In this document: piece by piece, positions 60,001 to 64,000 of the stretch | Position numbering within the stretch: position 1 is the first letter of the stretch | Layout of the letters: each line of letters opens with the position of its first letter | NCBI GenBank assembly: GCA_004194705.1 | Contig: SADC01000427.1 | Coordinates: forward strand, 85,562-149,561 | DNA from: Ditylenchus dipsaci | Taxonomy: Eukaryota > Nematoda > Chromadorea > Rhabditida > Anguinidae | Length of the DNA stretch: 64,000 bases | Reading direction: 5' to 3' | Notes under the pieces: model-generated | Databases searched by the model: none | What the model was told of the DNA's origin: nothing | Seen by the model: only the letters and a program-made list of their open reading frames with translations | Program-made: the position numbers and the translations under genes

Positions 60001-63000
60001 TCCGGCGTCACAATTAAGTATTTGCCCGGTTTAGGAAAAGTTTTACGCCAAATCAACCTTTTTGACCTTTTATAAGTCTTTTAAAAAAGCTTATTATTGA
60101 CCGAAGTTTTTTACCCACCTTTCCTACACATTCCATTGACAATAGTCTCCATTTTCTTGCATCTGCACACCCCTCTAATACACTCTGTTCTATAAGGACA
60201 CTCCAAAGACAATTGACACATGGCTCCTGGCACCAGATTCTTGGCTGGAATGGAGTCCATAGCAGCTGTGCCAGTTTCCCCTATTAAAGCCATGTTTTGA
60301 GGACTGCTTAGGGGGCTGAACAGCAGGGCGTGGTTTTTGTTGGCAAGTAGGTCGTGGCTGATGGATGACAAGGCACTCTCCTCGGAATAGGGTGGATTCT
60401 TCTGGACACAGGCAAATGTTTGGCTCGGCACACTGAGTGACCGTGCAAGTGGAATCGTCAGTGCATAGCTGTAAAACCGTGGAATTTTTTATTAGATGTT
60501 CAGAATAATTCACAGTTAACTCAATTTTTCATGCATTTTTCAGAAAAAATAGCATAAAAGTATTTGAAAATTAAAAAAAATTAGTCAACTATGTTACAGT
60601 CCTATTCATATTCAATCCGAAAACTTATTTACCTGTCCAGGTGCGGACTTGGATATCCTTTCAATAGCCTGGATAGCCTCTCCGTTACTACTCACACATT
60701 TGTCCTCAATAATAATTTTCTTCTTCAGCACAGCTGCAGTAGCCTTGTTTATTGCAGACCGAACCACCTGTGCAAGCTTCTCCATGCAAACACAGGTTTC
60801 CCGGCTTACTGGTCGACAATACCATCTTTTTAGGCTCCTGTTTGGGTTGGGAAGCCATAGCCTTATGCCTGATTTCTGAAGAGGTGGAAGAGTGTTTTAT
60901 TGAGCTCTTTTTGGTGCTTATCTTCTCACATTTGTTCTCCACTACCTAAATAAAAATTGCGGTTTAATACGTGGAAATAATTTTTGAGAATATTGAAAAA
61001 TTTTCGGTATTGCATTACTGGGTTAAAGGTTGAACAAAGGCTGGAAACTACTGGTCACTAAGCTCACTGGAAATGGGAAAATCACAAGTTTTTAGCAAAA
61101 AAGAAGTAATAAACGTAGAATCAGTGTCTATGCGCTAAAATTAAGCGAATAACCGTAACTGGAACGAGAAAATTTGACTGCAAACCGAGCGAGATTTCAC
61201 GATGGGGCTTAACCGAAATTAAGGTGGAGCGGGACTTTTAGGTCAGTCCCATCTGGTCATCGTGTCTACTTTCCTGTACTTCATATATAGTGATGTATTT
61301 GTGGCTGGTAGTCGTGTGGGGGTTTAGCTCAGTGGTACGAGTGTCTGATTTGCATATCCAAAAATTCAGAAAGTCGCGTTCGAACCCCGCAACCTCCAAT
61401 TTCTGTTTTGGTCGATAAACAAAAATTGAAAAATGAGGGTTCGTCTACTTTTATGTATTGATATGAAAAGTAGTTATTTTTGCACAAAAAAATATTCAAA
61501 GACACTCCAGGAAACAGAATTTTTTAAGAGTTAAATTTTCATATCAGAATTTCCAAGGTTGTCAAGGTTTCCAAGATATGACCAAAGTTGAATTAGTGAC
61601 ATTTAGTGACATAGAACTGTGCCTATCCAGCTTGTCAGGAAATGGGATTTTAAAAAATCCTAATTCGGATGCCGGAGTATATTTTGAGATATTTTACTTT
61701 GAAACCGTAACTATCTATTTTCGGTCCCATTTTTGTCGACCAAATATCTTTTATAGTCCTGCTTTCAATTTTTAATGCATAAAAAGACTTTGTATAATAA
61801 ATATTCGATCGAAACTTGCGATTTTATAAGTGGTTTTTTTTCAAATAAAAGTAATGGGTCACGAAAAAGCTGAAACATGGCAGGAAAAAAATCGTGGTCA
61901 AATTCGTAGGCAAAATTTTGAGATTATCCACAAACCAAATCAGTATGAGCACAGCACGGAGGTCTTTGGCATTTCTTTTATAAAAATGTTCTCAATTCAT
62001 GCCTATTATAAAAAATTAACACCTACATGGTAGTCTGACAGACACATACACACCCAAACCGACACACACTTCCATTGGCACATCTCTCGCCGGACTGACA
62101 ACTCTGGCCCGGATTAGAAATGGCTAGTATGCAAGTGTTGGCCAACAGTCTATGTCCAGGAGGGCATTGACAAGTGCCCAAATGGCAGTTGGACCACCTG
62201 TACACAGTTGACCATATGAGCACCTGCCTAGAGGGCGTTGTTTGCAGCTGCCTTGGGACTCAACTGACCCATCCACAAACATGCACACTGAGTTGCGGCA
62301 AATGGAACCACCAGAGCAGCGGTCAGCGCCATGCATTCACTGTTAATGGATCTGTAGGTGGGAGTGTTGGAGTGGCTGGGATTGAGCCGGCTGCATGTGT
62401 TGTTCTGAATATAAGAACATTATCGAGATATTTGTTTAGACAGTCGAATTCTAATTGCGATCGAAGTGTAGTGACCCGCAAAAATCTGGAAATCACAAGC
62501 AATGTCTGGCTCAACTAGTCAAAGGTTGCATTGCTCCTGTTTATTTAGCAAATAAATTCCGAGAAAGAAGATTCTGCTGAGAAAAATTCCGGAAGAGAAA
62601 ATTCCGCAGAATTTCATTTTTGACGTACAGTCGAACCTGGATAACGGGCACCCCCAAAGTTTGTTTTCCCCGCGCAAATGTCGGAGCGCGCAAATGTCGG
62701 ATAACCGTTCGACTGTACCTGCAAAGTGAAAGCCTGTTTCTGACAACGGATTAGTGATCAGCATAATCGCTTTGCAATGTTAAATTTAAAATTTGCACTC
62801 GAATTCAAAAATTTGAGCTTTGAAAAAAATTAATTTTTTCAGATCATAAAATATATTGCTAAGGTCGTTTGATGGTCGTCTTAACTAAACCTTATTTTTT
62901 CCACCAATAAAAAAATCCTCACCTGAAAACTATATCCTGCAGACACGAGCAAACACCATTAGCACATGAAAGTTCCATTCAAACAAATGTCTCCTGGGAC

Positions 63001-63908
63001 ACACGGCTCGCCATTGTGCTTGACCATACTAGTCCTGCTCCAGCTGTCTCGTTTCTTCGTCTTTTTTCCGTATCCTGCATCACCTGTTTGAAGTCAATTG
63101 ACCAAACGAAGGTATCTCTTCATATGGTCTAATATGCGCATTCTTGAGCATCGCTAGGTCGATATTTTTCTATGCTCCAGGGGTCTGCCTCAATACCGGT
63201 GCTTCTCTCAGCCCCTCTTCTTTGTTCAAATCCTCGAGCGTGGAATCCAGTGGCAATACTGAGACACACTCAGAATTGTGGCGCACCCTTTCCGGAGGAC
63301 ACTCACACTGTTGTCCGGCACAAAAATTTGTGGGACATTCGGAGTCCTGGATGCAAACTGTAGTTTGATGGTTGGATATGGGCATTGGAGTCTGGGGGGG
63401 GCAAACACACTGCTTTTGTGTAAATAATCAGTGGAGGTGGGCAACCACAACTCCGTGGTCACTGCAATAGGACTGGCCGGAACAGGCGGGGATGGGATTG
63501 GATTGGTTGCACTGCTCTCCAGGCCATGCGTGGACTAAAGTGGGGGTTTAGTGGTGGGCAAGGTGGTTAGTTAGGAGATATATGGGGTGGAAATGGAAGC
63601 CACAGCAAAAATGAGTTAGTCTTGGGGTTGGTTAATTTTGCTTGATGGGTGTTACCTGATACGCAAGTTTGCTCAATAGCCTTGGAGCCGGGTGGACAAA
63701 CACACTGCCGATTGATGCATCTGGTGCCAGCGTAAGCGGTGGTGCACTGCAGGTCATTATCACAGCCTTTTTGACCGGGAAGATGACTAAAAAGGAGAGA
63801 GTGTAGGTTTTTTCGTTGGTTATAATAAGAATTACCATGGTGGAATACAACTCTTGATATTAGACCGCTTGTTTGTGGCCGAGGTGCACCCCGGCAACAA
63901 ATATACAT
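26383..63908 (-). CDS. Very large EB-module / lustrin / NodB deacetylase gene (5' end beyond window)
   Basis: I read all minus-strand cysteine-rich exons from the right edge down to 26383 as one gene. Order in the protein: many EB modules (six or more Cys, typically G-x-x-C..C-x-(N/D)G-x-x-C..G-x-C-x-C), Pro/Ser/Thr and Gln-rich linkers, a lustrin-type Cys domain, two more EB modules, then a NodB chitin-deacetylase domain. The evidence for joining is phase: the lustrin exon can end at 33740 (donor GTAAAT after T of a Cys/Ser codon) and the next exon at 32664 continues in frame. The exon ending at 32132 joins in frame to one starting at 30026. If correct, the protein is secreted and probably binds or modifies chitinous matrix. 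The alternative is two or more adjacent genes, one stopping at 33726. Many exons carry one-base shifts, so a full model cannot be written from this assembly. Confidence 0.5.
27289..27371 (-). tRNA. tRNA-Ala(UGC)-like sequence with a 10-nt intron
   Basis: Read on the minus strand it has A box TAGCTCAGTGGTACGAGT and B box GGGTTCGAACCCCG. The anticodon stem is TCTGA/TCAGA and the loop TTTGCAT carries anticodon UGC, interrupted after the base 3' to the anticodon by about 10 nt (TCGTCAAAAA). The T stem is perfect. The acceptor stem is imperfect (TGGGGTT against ACCTCCA, with one mismatch). It sits in a deacetylase intron. A sister copy lies at 61318–61398, and similarity extends about 80 bp upstream of both, so it may be a tRNA-derived repeat rather than a working gene. 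Confidence 0.5.
28234..28305. mobile_element. Tiny hAT-like MITE (72 bp)
   Basis: The termini CAGAGCTGCCA and TCTGGCAACCCTG are imperfect inverted repeats of the CAGnG hAT type. The flanking octamers (GTTTTCGC and ATTTTTGC) agree at six of eight positions. It lies in a deacetylase intron. Confidence 0.5.
28650..29590. repeat. GTCCCGTCCCGG repeats and a CCGTATAACCTCTAATAAAC MITE in an intron
   Basis: 28690–28965 is a degenerate cluster of GGGACGGGAT / CCCGTCCCGGAT words on both strands. 29151–29378 is a MITE of the CCGTAT..CTCTAATAAAC family, with inverted halves meeting near 29262. No exon is seen between 28648 and 29592. Confidence 0.6.
30027..32105. repeat. Intron or spacer with several MITEs
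   Basis: 30492–30631 and 31506–31682 are CCGTATTTTCTCTAATA-family MITEs; the first has clean TA flanks and a GACCCGGGGTCATTA inner palindrome. 31186–31232 has three GCGCGCAAATGTCGG units, also found in the 88-bp element at 62628. 31885–32070 is a foldback with arms containing GAATTGGC..GAAACACTTCTGTTTCGTC and outer ends ATGGTTTTTGCGCGCA. No coding exon is visible. Confidence 0.65.
32132..34060 (-). CDS. EB modules plus lustrin-type Cys domain exons
   Basis: The exon at about 34050–33726 begins with a Pro/Thr/Ser-rich stretch and then [30 protein letters not shown], a lustrin cysteine-rich repeat, which in molluscs and nematodes is linked to extracellular matrix. It can stop at 33726 (CKSY then stop) or splice at 33740 to 32664, giving [18 protein letters not shown], then [16 protein letters not shown] (spliced in phase across 32386–32340) and [20 protein letters not shown], two EB-type modules, ending at a GTAAAT donor after 32132. 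The two possible 3' ends could be real alternative forms: a short secreted form and a long form with the deacetylase. Confidence 0.65.
34266..35354. mobile_element. Non-autonomous element with GGCGCCGGCGCTGGCGC arrays
   Basis: Perfect 8-bp duplications AAAATAGA flank it (34258–34265, 35355–35362). The terminal inverted repeats are 32 bp with one mismatch, starting GGTACTTC(A/T)CCTGTTTACC. Two GC-rich subterminal blocks (34408–34545 and 34915–35105) consist of interlocking GCGCCGGCGCTGGCGCC palindromic units, a striking contrast with the surrounding AT-rich DNA. There is no transposase. The superfamily cannot be set from the ends alone; 8-bp duplications occur in hAT, Mutator-like, Merlin and KDZ elements. 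Confidence 0.85.
35700..36993. repeat. Recent tandem duplication, unit about 647 bp
   Basis: 35697–36340 and 36343–36990 are almost identical and directly adjacent, differing by a few single-base indels. Each copy holds a Tigger-like MITE fragment (ACTCTCTATTATCCGCATGA .. GAGGTTTGACTGTA) and the 3' part of one EB-gene exon ([19 protein letters not shown]). The left copy of the exon is cut at the junction near 36340. Confidence 0.9.
36801..37240 (-). CDS. EB-module exons with Pro-rich linker
   Basis: Reading 37230 to 36810: a [21 protein letters not shown] segment, [22 protein letters not shown] first half of an EB module, a short intron (about 37110–37045), then [19 protein letters not shown], the second half, followed by a linker rich in Pro, Thr, Lys and Ala. 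Part of the linker is repeated by the tandem duplication at 35700–36993. Confidence 0.7.
37270..38670. repeat. Long inverted repeat and Tigger-like MITE fragments
   Basis: Arms at about 37340–37682 and 38066–38400 are inverted copies (for example GCCACTAATTAGGCAAGATC and GATCTTGCCTAATTAGTGGC). A second partial copy lies between them (37880–38060). 38430–38670 is a decayed MITE with GATATAGTG-type ends and the CTAGGCGGGAACGAACTT phrase. No gene is seen. Confidence 0.75.
39121..44450 (+). CDS. Coiled-coil protein gene interrupted by the 39311–44246 element
   Basis: The plus-strand ORF from ATG 39121 reads [19 protein letters not shown].. then [19 protein letters not shown] up to the element's left target duplication at 39310. 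Immediately after the right duplication (44247) the sequence continues as [20 protein letters not shown], and a following exon after an ATTTTTTAG acceptor at about 44347 reads [17 protein letters not shown]. These are Lys/Glu/Leu-rich heptad-like stretches on both sides of the insertion. An AATAAA lies at about 44643. The frames on the two sides differ by one base. I do not recognise the family. Whether the gene is still expressed, for example by splicing out the element, is unknown. Confidence 0.45.
39385..40960. repeat. 39-bp satellite array, about 40 units
   Basis: The unit is AATCCCTTTAAAATGCTTTT followed by TGCAAAGGGCAAATTATAA, with regular variants (CCCTTCAAAATG; ATTCTAAAA). Occasional one-base indels change register. 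Because 39 is divisible by three, the array is open on both strands and yields repetitive peptides ([13 protein letters not shown] and [13 protein letters not shown]); I regard these as non-coding. Confidence 0.95.
41897..43576 (-). CDS. Unrecognised spliced gene inside the 39311–44246 element
   Basis: The first exon from ATG 43576 reads [20 protein letters not shown], is Ser/Pro/Thr-rich and ends near 43382 at a GTGAGT donor. The next (about 43330–43250) reads [20 protein letters not shown] then MENRAL. Another (about 42523–42365) reads [20 protein letters not shown] and, after a one-base shift, [10 protein letters not shown]. It joins in phase to [20 protein letters not shown]. The last exon (about 42134–41897) contains [16 protein letters not shown] and [14 protein letters not shown] before a stop. 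Basic N-terminus, conserved-looking blocks and good splice sites argue for a real protein, but I do not recognise it and assign no function. It is not a recognisable transposase. It could be host-gene cargo or the element's own accessory gene. Confidence 0.6.
42650..42960. repeat. Foldback repeat, CAAGTGGTCGTCC family, diverged
   Basis: It contains CAATAATTGATTTTGGTAAA followed by the inverted ATCAATTATTTCCC, then GGCATTTTACTATTATCAAA and CATCTTCAGCATGC, and ends 'ccaagtggtcgaccatttggtt'. It is the same family as 9905–10228. Confidence 0.65.
43790..44180. repeat. 39-bp satellite array, about 10 inverted units
   Basis: The same unit as at 39385–40960, in opposite orientation (GGGATTTTATAATTTGCCC, TTTGCAAAAAGCATTTTAAA). 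It forms the right subterminal array of the element. Confidence 0.93.
44690..45530. repeat. Foldback element, arms about 220 bp with an inner GC hairpin
   Basis: The arm starting at 44690 (CCCCACGGGGACTGATCAGG..GAGATAACTTCATATTCGTG) is matched by an inverted arm ending near 45528. Inside, GTGTGCGCGCATCTC.. and GAGATGCGCACACC flank a GCGCCCCCTTCGGGGGCGC hairpin (about 45094–45118). Fragments of the same element are at 10930–11560. Confidence 0.8.
45618..45841. repeat. Foldback repeat, CATGCTCACGGTGGTCTGG ends
   Basis: The ends CCATGCTCACGGTGGTCTGG and CCAGACCACTGTGAGCATGG are nearly exact inverted copies of about 20 bp. The inner part resembles the 16284–16468 inverted repeat (CCTAATCATTGA..; TTGTTTTGTTAGAAACCAAG). 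Confidence 0.75.
46261..47820 (-). CDS. EB-module exons, broken up by an inverted repeat
   Basis: 46346–46272 reads [19 protein letters not shown] with clean splice sites. 46705–46368 contains ECDKLGIVC then (one-base shift) [20 protein letters not shown] and a Gln/Thr-rich tail. 47820–47640 has [19 protein letters not shown]. Between them 46930–47560 is a large inverted repeat (arms with CTCTAGTTTCTAATGAGC) whose centre holds a CCGTATTTCTTCTAATAAAC MITE with TA flanks (47110–47340). Confidence 0.6.
47110..47340. mobile_element. MITE, CCGTATTTCTTCTAATAAAC type, nested in an inverted repeat
   Basis: TA flanks both ends. The ends are exact inverted repeats of about 20 bp (CCGTATTTCTTCTAATA), with GTCGG next to them. 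It sits at the centre of the 46930–47560 inverted repeat, so it inserted in the loop or duplicated outwards with it. Confidence 0.75.
48918..49122 (-). CDS. EB-module exon
   Basis: [16 protein letters not shown] in one frame and [20 protein letters not shown] then VCVKQDKTA in the next together make one complete EB module, separated by a one-base loss near 49035. About 48690–48890 upstream of this (to the left) may hold another weak exon. 47950–48680 has no clear exon. Confidence 0.65.
49340..49990. repeat. Inverted repeat and MITE debris in an intron
   Basis: 49417–49630 is an inverted repeat with arms of about 95 bp (CCCACAATGGGAATGACGAT and its complement; GATATAGATGA..CATCTATATC at the centre). 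Shorter inverted words occur at 49680–49850. No exon is seen. Confidence 0.65.
50059..51357 (-). CDS. EB-module exons with a repetitive acidic/Asn-rich linker
   Basis: From right to left: [20 protein letters not shown] then [52 protein letters not shown]; a linker with repeats of L-(D/N)-L-P-L-(I/D)-x-L-N-(S/L) derived from tandem CAGCTGGA/GGGGCAGA words (50600–50780); then [19 protein letters not shown] and [19 protein letters not shown]. The frame ..KRGIS has a stop at 50059, which could be a real end or intron read-through. Frames shift between neighbouring modules at several points. Confidence 0.72.
51391..51770. mobile_element. Tigger-like MITE in an intron
   Basis: Inverted halves: CCCCCAAGTTCGTTCCCGTC at the left and GGGAACGAACTTAAGG at the right, with GATCTTGTTTATCCGGTA and ACCTAATAACCGAGGATCAT at the centre. 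It shares phrases with 22030–22402 and 57595–58024. The exact ends were not resolved. Confidence 0.55.
51880..52680 (-). CDS. EB-module exons
   Basis: About 52600–52390 (right) holds a module spread over two frames: [15 protein letters not shown] and [20 protein letters not shown] then MCVTQALP. 52330–52025 has [20 protein letters not shown] then ACVCQ, with a shift before [12 protein letters not shown], and a Lys/Ala/Val-rich linker. 52090–51910 has [10 protein letters not shown] and [20 protein letters not shown] then [14 protein letters not shown], a complete module with a GT donor following. Confidence 0.72.
52700..53395. other. Intron, no exon seen
   Basis: It contains short words also found in array elements (GGTCAATTCGCC, GGAGGTCATTTTAGCCGTAC and an inverted GAATGACC at about 52960–53135). 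No cysteine-module exon is visible. Confidence 0.45.
53400..54984 (-). CDS. EB-module exons with a Gln/Ser/Asn-rich linker
   Basis: 54984–54667 reads through a [20 protein letters not shown] end of a module and a Gly/Ser/Asn-rich linker. 54118–53700 is a linker with [17 protein letters not shown]. 53703–53416 is a full EB module: [18 protein letters not shown] then [20 protein letters not shown]. 54320–54590 is not coding: it has inverted GGACATTTTGGCTGTGCC words and a G-run, and looks like a small transposon in an intron. Confidence 0.7.
55083..56441. mobile_element. Non-autonomous element with inverted GATCGCCACAAATTT arrays
   Basis: Perfect 8-bp duplications ATTCTACT flank it (55075–55082, 56442–56449). 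The terminal inverted repeats begin GGGTACGTCAGGTTTGATCG and match exactly for over 35 bp. Inside the left end are about eighteen GATCGCC-x(6–10) units (55100–55365); inside the right end a similar number in inverted orientation (56150–56430). The units alternate GATCGCCACAAATTT with GATCGCCAGTCAAAT. The core (55400–56100) has repeated CCAGGTGGACATCCACCTGG-like palindromes. There is no transposase. Confidence 0.88.
56450..56990. other. Intron, no exon seen
   Basis: AT-rich, with two diverged copies of a block containing TTTGTGTCATTTTTTTTCTA / TTTGTGGCATTGTATTTTTT and TTTGTAGTTAATAATC / TTTGTAGCTAATATTT (about 56520–56640 and 56735–56830). Confidence 0.45.
57000..57440 (-). CDS. Exon with three EB modules
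   Basis: One open frame of 146 residues gives three modules in a row: [20 protein letters not shown] with [33 protein letters not shown] with [10 protein letters not shown]; and [20 protein letters not shown] with GVCECPSEM. This is the clearest view of the module: Cys spacing about 6–8, 5, 5, 1 and 8–12. The EB module is a secreted disulfide-rich fold of unknown function. Confidence 0.85.
   Translation of the reverse strand: MEIYNESKISTPAYPKILNFSCTSPNSECYAGSICINGLCVCRPGYRPQDGYCQISKVELGQSCFLNEQCKDNGFCLNGICSCRADMPVETSSSGHKIHHRCPNRPVAGAGEDCTKYQSCGWNSICGAYSGVCECPSEMEAHQGLV
57595..58024. mobile_element. Tigger-like MITE, CCCCCGCTATAGTGACACCC type
   Basis: The ends are CAGTCCACCCCCGCTATAGT on the left and, reverse complemented, CAGTCAGCCCCCGCTATCAT on the right, with TA on both sides. 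The two halves are inverted copies meeting at about 57815 between GTGACACCC and GGGTGCCAC words. It lies in an intron of the EB gene. Confidence 0.85.
58256..58640 (-). CDS. EB-module exon with Ser/Asn-rich tail
   Basis: [20 protein letters not shown] then [13 protein letters not shown] form one EB module. It is followed by a linker with [15 protein letters not shown] and a Thr/Asn-rich stretch ending at a probable GT donor after the GNG codons near 58258. Confidence 0.8.
58791..58863 (+). tRNA. tRNA-Val(CAC)
   Basis: A 73-nt cloverleaf. The acceptor stem is GGTCCCG/CGGGATC (one G·U), discriminator A. The D arm is GTG..CAC around TAGTGGTTAT, the anticodon stem TGTGC/GCACA has loop TTCACAC (anticodon CAC), and the T arm AGCGG TTCGATC CCGCT is perfect. 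No intron. A T-rich run (TTTTCATTTTTTT) follows as a Pol III terminator. It lies on the plus strand inside an intron of the minus-strand EB gene. Confidence 0.95.
58950..59640 (-). CDS. EB-module exon(s) with long Pro/Ser/Gly linker
   Basis: [20 protein letters not shown] then [20 protein letters not shown] with [11 protein letters not shown] make one half module and one full module. [18 protein letters not shown], proline-rich PTPAPLVP and a charged stretch ending near 59057 follow. Upstream, VPPGGRCD at about 59620–59590 starts another module, separated by a frame break. Confidence 0.8.
59641..60110. other. Intron, no exon seen
   Basis: AT-rich with a short inverted repeat (CACTCGAGACAAAAAATGCA and ATTGTCTCGAGTGGAATTTA, about 59855–59935). 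Confidence 0.5.
60111..60942 (-). CDS. EB-module exons
   Basis: 60870–60700 reads [20 protein letters not shown] then CSCAEEE. 60513–60400 reads [20 protein letters not shown] then [12 protein letters not shown]. 60240–60111 reads [20 protein letters not shown] then [15 protein letters not shown] His/Gln/Pro-rich linker lies between the last two. One frame change occurs near 60395. Confidence 0.8.
61318..61398 (+). tRNA. tRNA-Ala(UGC)-like sequence, probably defective
   Basis: A second copy of the 27289–27371 sequence. Its acceptor stem is better (GGGGGTT/AACCTCC, one G·U), it has the same A box and UGC loop, and the intron differs (TATCCAAAAA). Two G residues are missing from the T stem (CGCGTTCGAACCCCGC). 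Upstream flank similarity with the other copy starts at about 61235 (GGTCAGTCCCATCTGGTCAT). The lost bases may be a sequencing error or make it a pseudo-tRNA. Confidence 0.45.
61399..62022. other. Intron, no exon seen
   Basis: AT-rich, with no cysteine module, tRNA or recognisable transposon end. Confidence 0.45.
62023..63120 (-). CDS. EB-module exons
   Basis: 63085–62935 reads [13 protein letters not shown], then after a one-base shift [14 protein letters not shown] and a GTGAGG donor. 62336–62215 reads [17 protein letters not shown] and [12 protein letters not shown]. The next frame gives [20 protein letters not shown] then [20 protein letters not shown], to about 62030. The 88-bp transposon at 62628–62715 and an AT-rich stretch lie between. 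Confidence 0.75.
62628..62715. mobile_element. 88-bp Tigger-like MITE
   Basis: The ends are CAGTCGAACCTGGATAACGG and, reverse complemented, CAGTCGAACGGTTATCCGAC, with TA on both sides. It includes two GCGCGCAAATGTCGG units, also found at 31186–31232. The same CAGTCGAACCC end begins at 63981, cut by the window edge. Confidence 0.8.
63170..63908 (-). CDS. EB-module exons at the right edge
   Basis: 63786–63656 reads [20 protein letters not shown] then [15 protein letters not shown]. 63535–63430 reads [20 protein letters not shown] then CS. 63400–63170 reads [25 protein letters not shown] then [12 protein letters not shown], and a Leu/Glu linker. The 5' end of the gene, with the expected signal peptide, must lie beyond 64000. 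Confidence 0.8.
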
Positions 63909-63978
63909 TAGTGATCGGGGCTTTCAGCGAAAATGTCGGGGGATGGTAAAGAAAGAGAGGTGAAGACTTTATGCAGGT

Positions 63979-64000
63979 ACAGTCGAACCCCCAATAACCA
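63979..64000. mobile_element. Truncated Tigger-like terminal repeat at window edge
   Basis: TA followed by CAGTCGAACCCCCAATAACC matches the left end of the 62628–62715 element; the rest lies outside the window. Confidence 0.55.

Noticed and set aside
1..64000. Retrotransposon or viral polyprotein
   Set aside because: I looked for reverse transcriptase, integrase, gag-type zinc knuckles, polymerase B and capsid motifs in the longer frames and saw none; the mobile DNA here is of DNA-transposon type.

Overview
The window is eukaryotic and most likely from a nematode. Protein genes are split by many short GT–AG introns (about 45–70 bp), one gene is packed with EB-type cysteine modules that are abundant in nematodes, coding density is low, and more than half of the sequence is AT-rich repeat. 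The species cannot be named from the sequence. There is one 17-N assembly gap (14073–14089).

Layout. 1–8100 is repeat-rich: a deleted Tigger/pogo transposon (623–2345), minisatellites, a 2.3 kb element with subterminal repeat arrays (3354–5637) and a hairpin MITE (6635–7092). 8161–9312 (−) is an intact six-exon gene with an F-box-like N-terminus and a C-terminal C2H2-like motif. 9465–14358 is again repeats, including a 1.0 kb array element (12155–13157). 14860–15439 (−) is a kelch-like gene. 16660–19241 holds foldback and Tigger-like elements and a decayed ORF. 19959–25202 (−) is a TM9SF/nonaspanin gene of about 21 exons. From 26383 to beyond the right edge (−) lies what I read as one very large secreted-protein gene: many EB modules, then a lustrin-type cysteine domain, then a NodB/chitin-deacetylase domain. 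Its introns hold a tRNA-Val gene, two copies of an intron-containing tRNA-Ala-like sequence and many transposons. Inside one intron, a 4.9 kb element with perfect 8-bp target duplications (39311–44246) carries its own spliced gene between inverted 39-bp satellite arrays and has landed in a plus-strand coiled-coil gene.

How the genes relate. There is no operon-like pathway. TM9SF proteins act in endomembrane sorting and the EB/deacetylase protein is predicted to be an extracellular-matrix or cuticle protein; these are independent genes. The unifying feature is repeat architecture: at least five elements of unrelated sequence share short inverted arrays just inside their termini and 8–10 bp target duplications.

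Caution. TM9SF, the deacetylase, the EB exons, the kelch gene and the satellite-flanked gene show repeated one-base losses, mostly in homopolymers, with splice sites and protein similarity otherwise intact. This looks like base-level assembly error rather than gene death, so many reading frames here are interrupted artificially.
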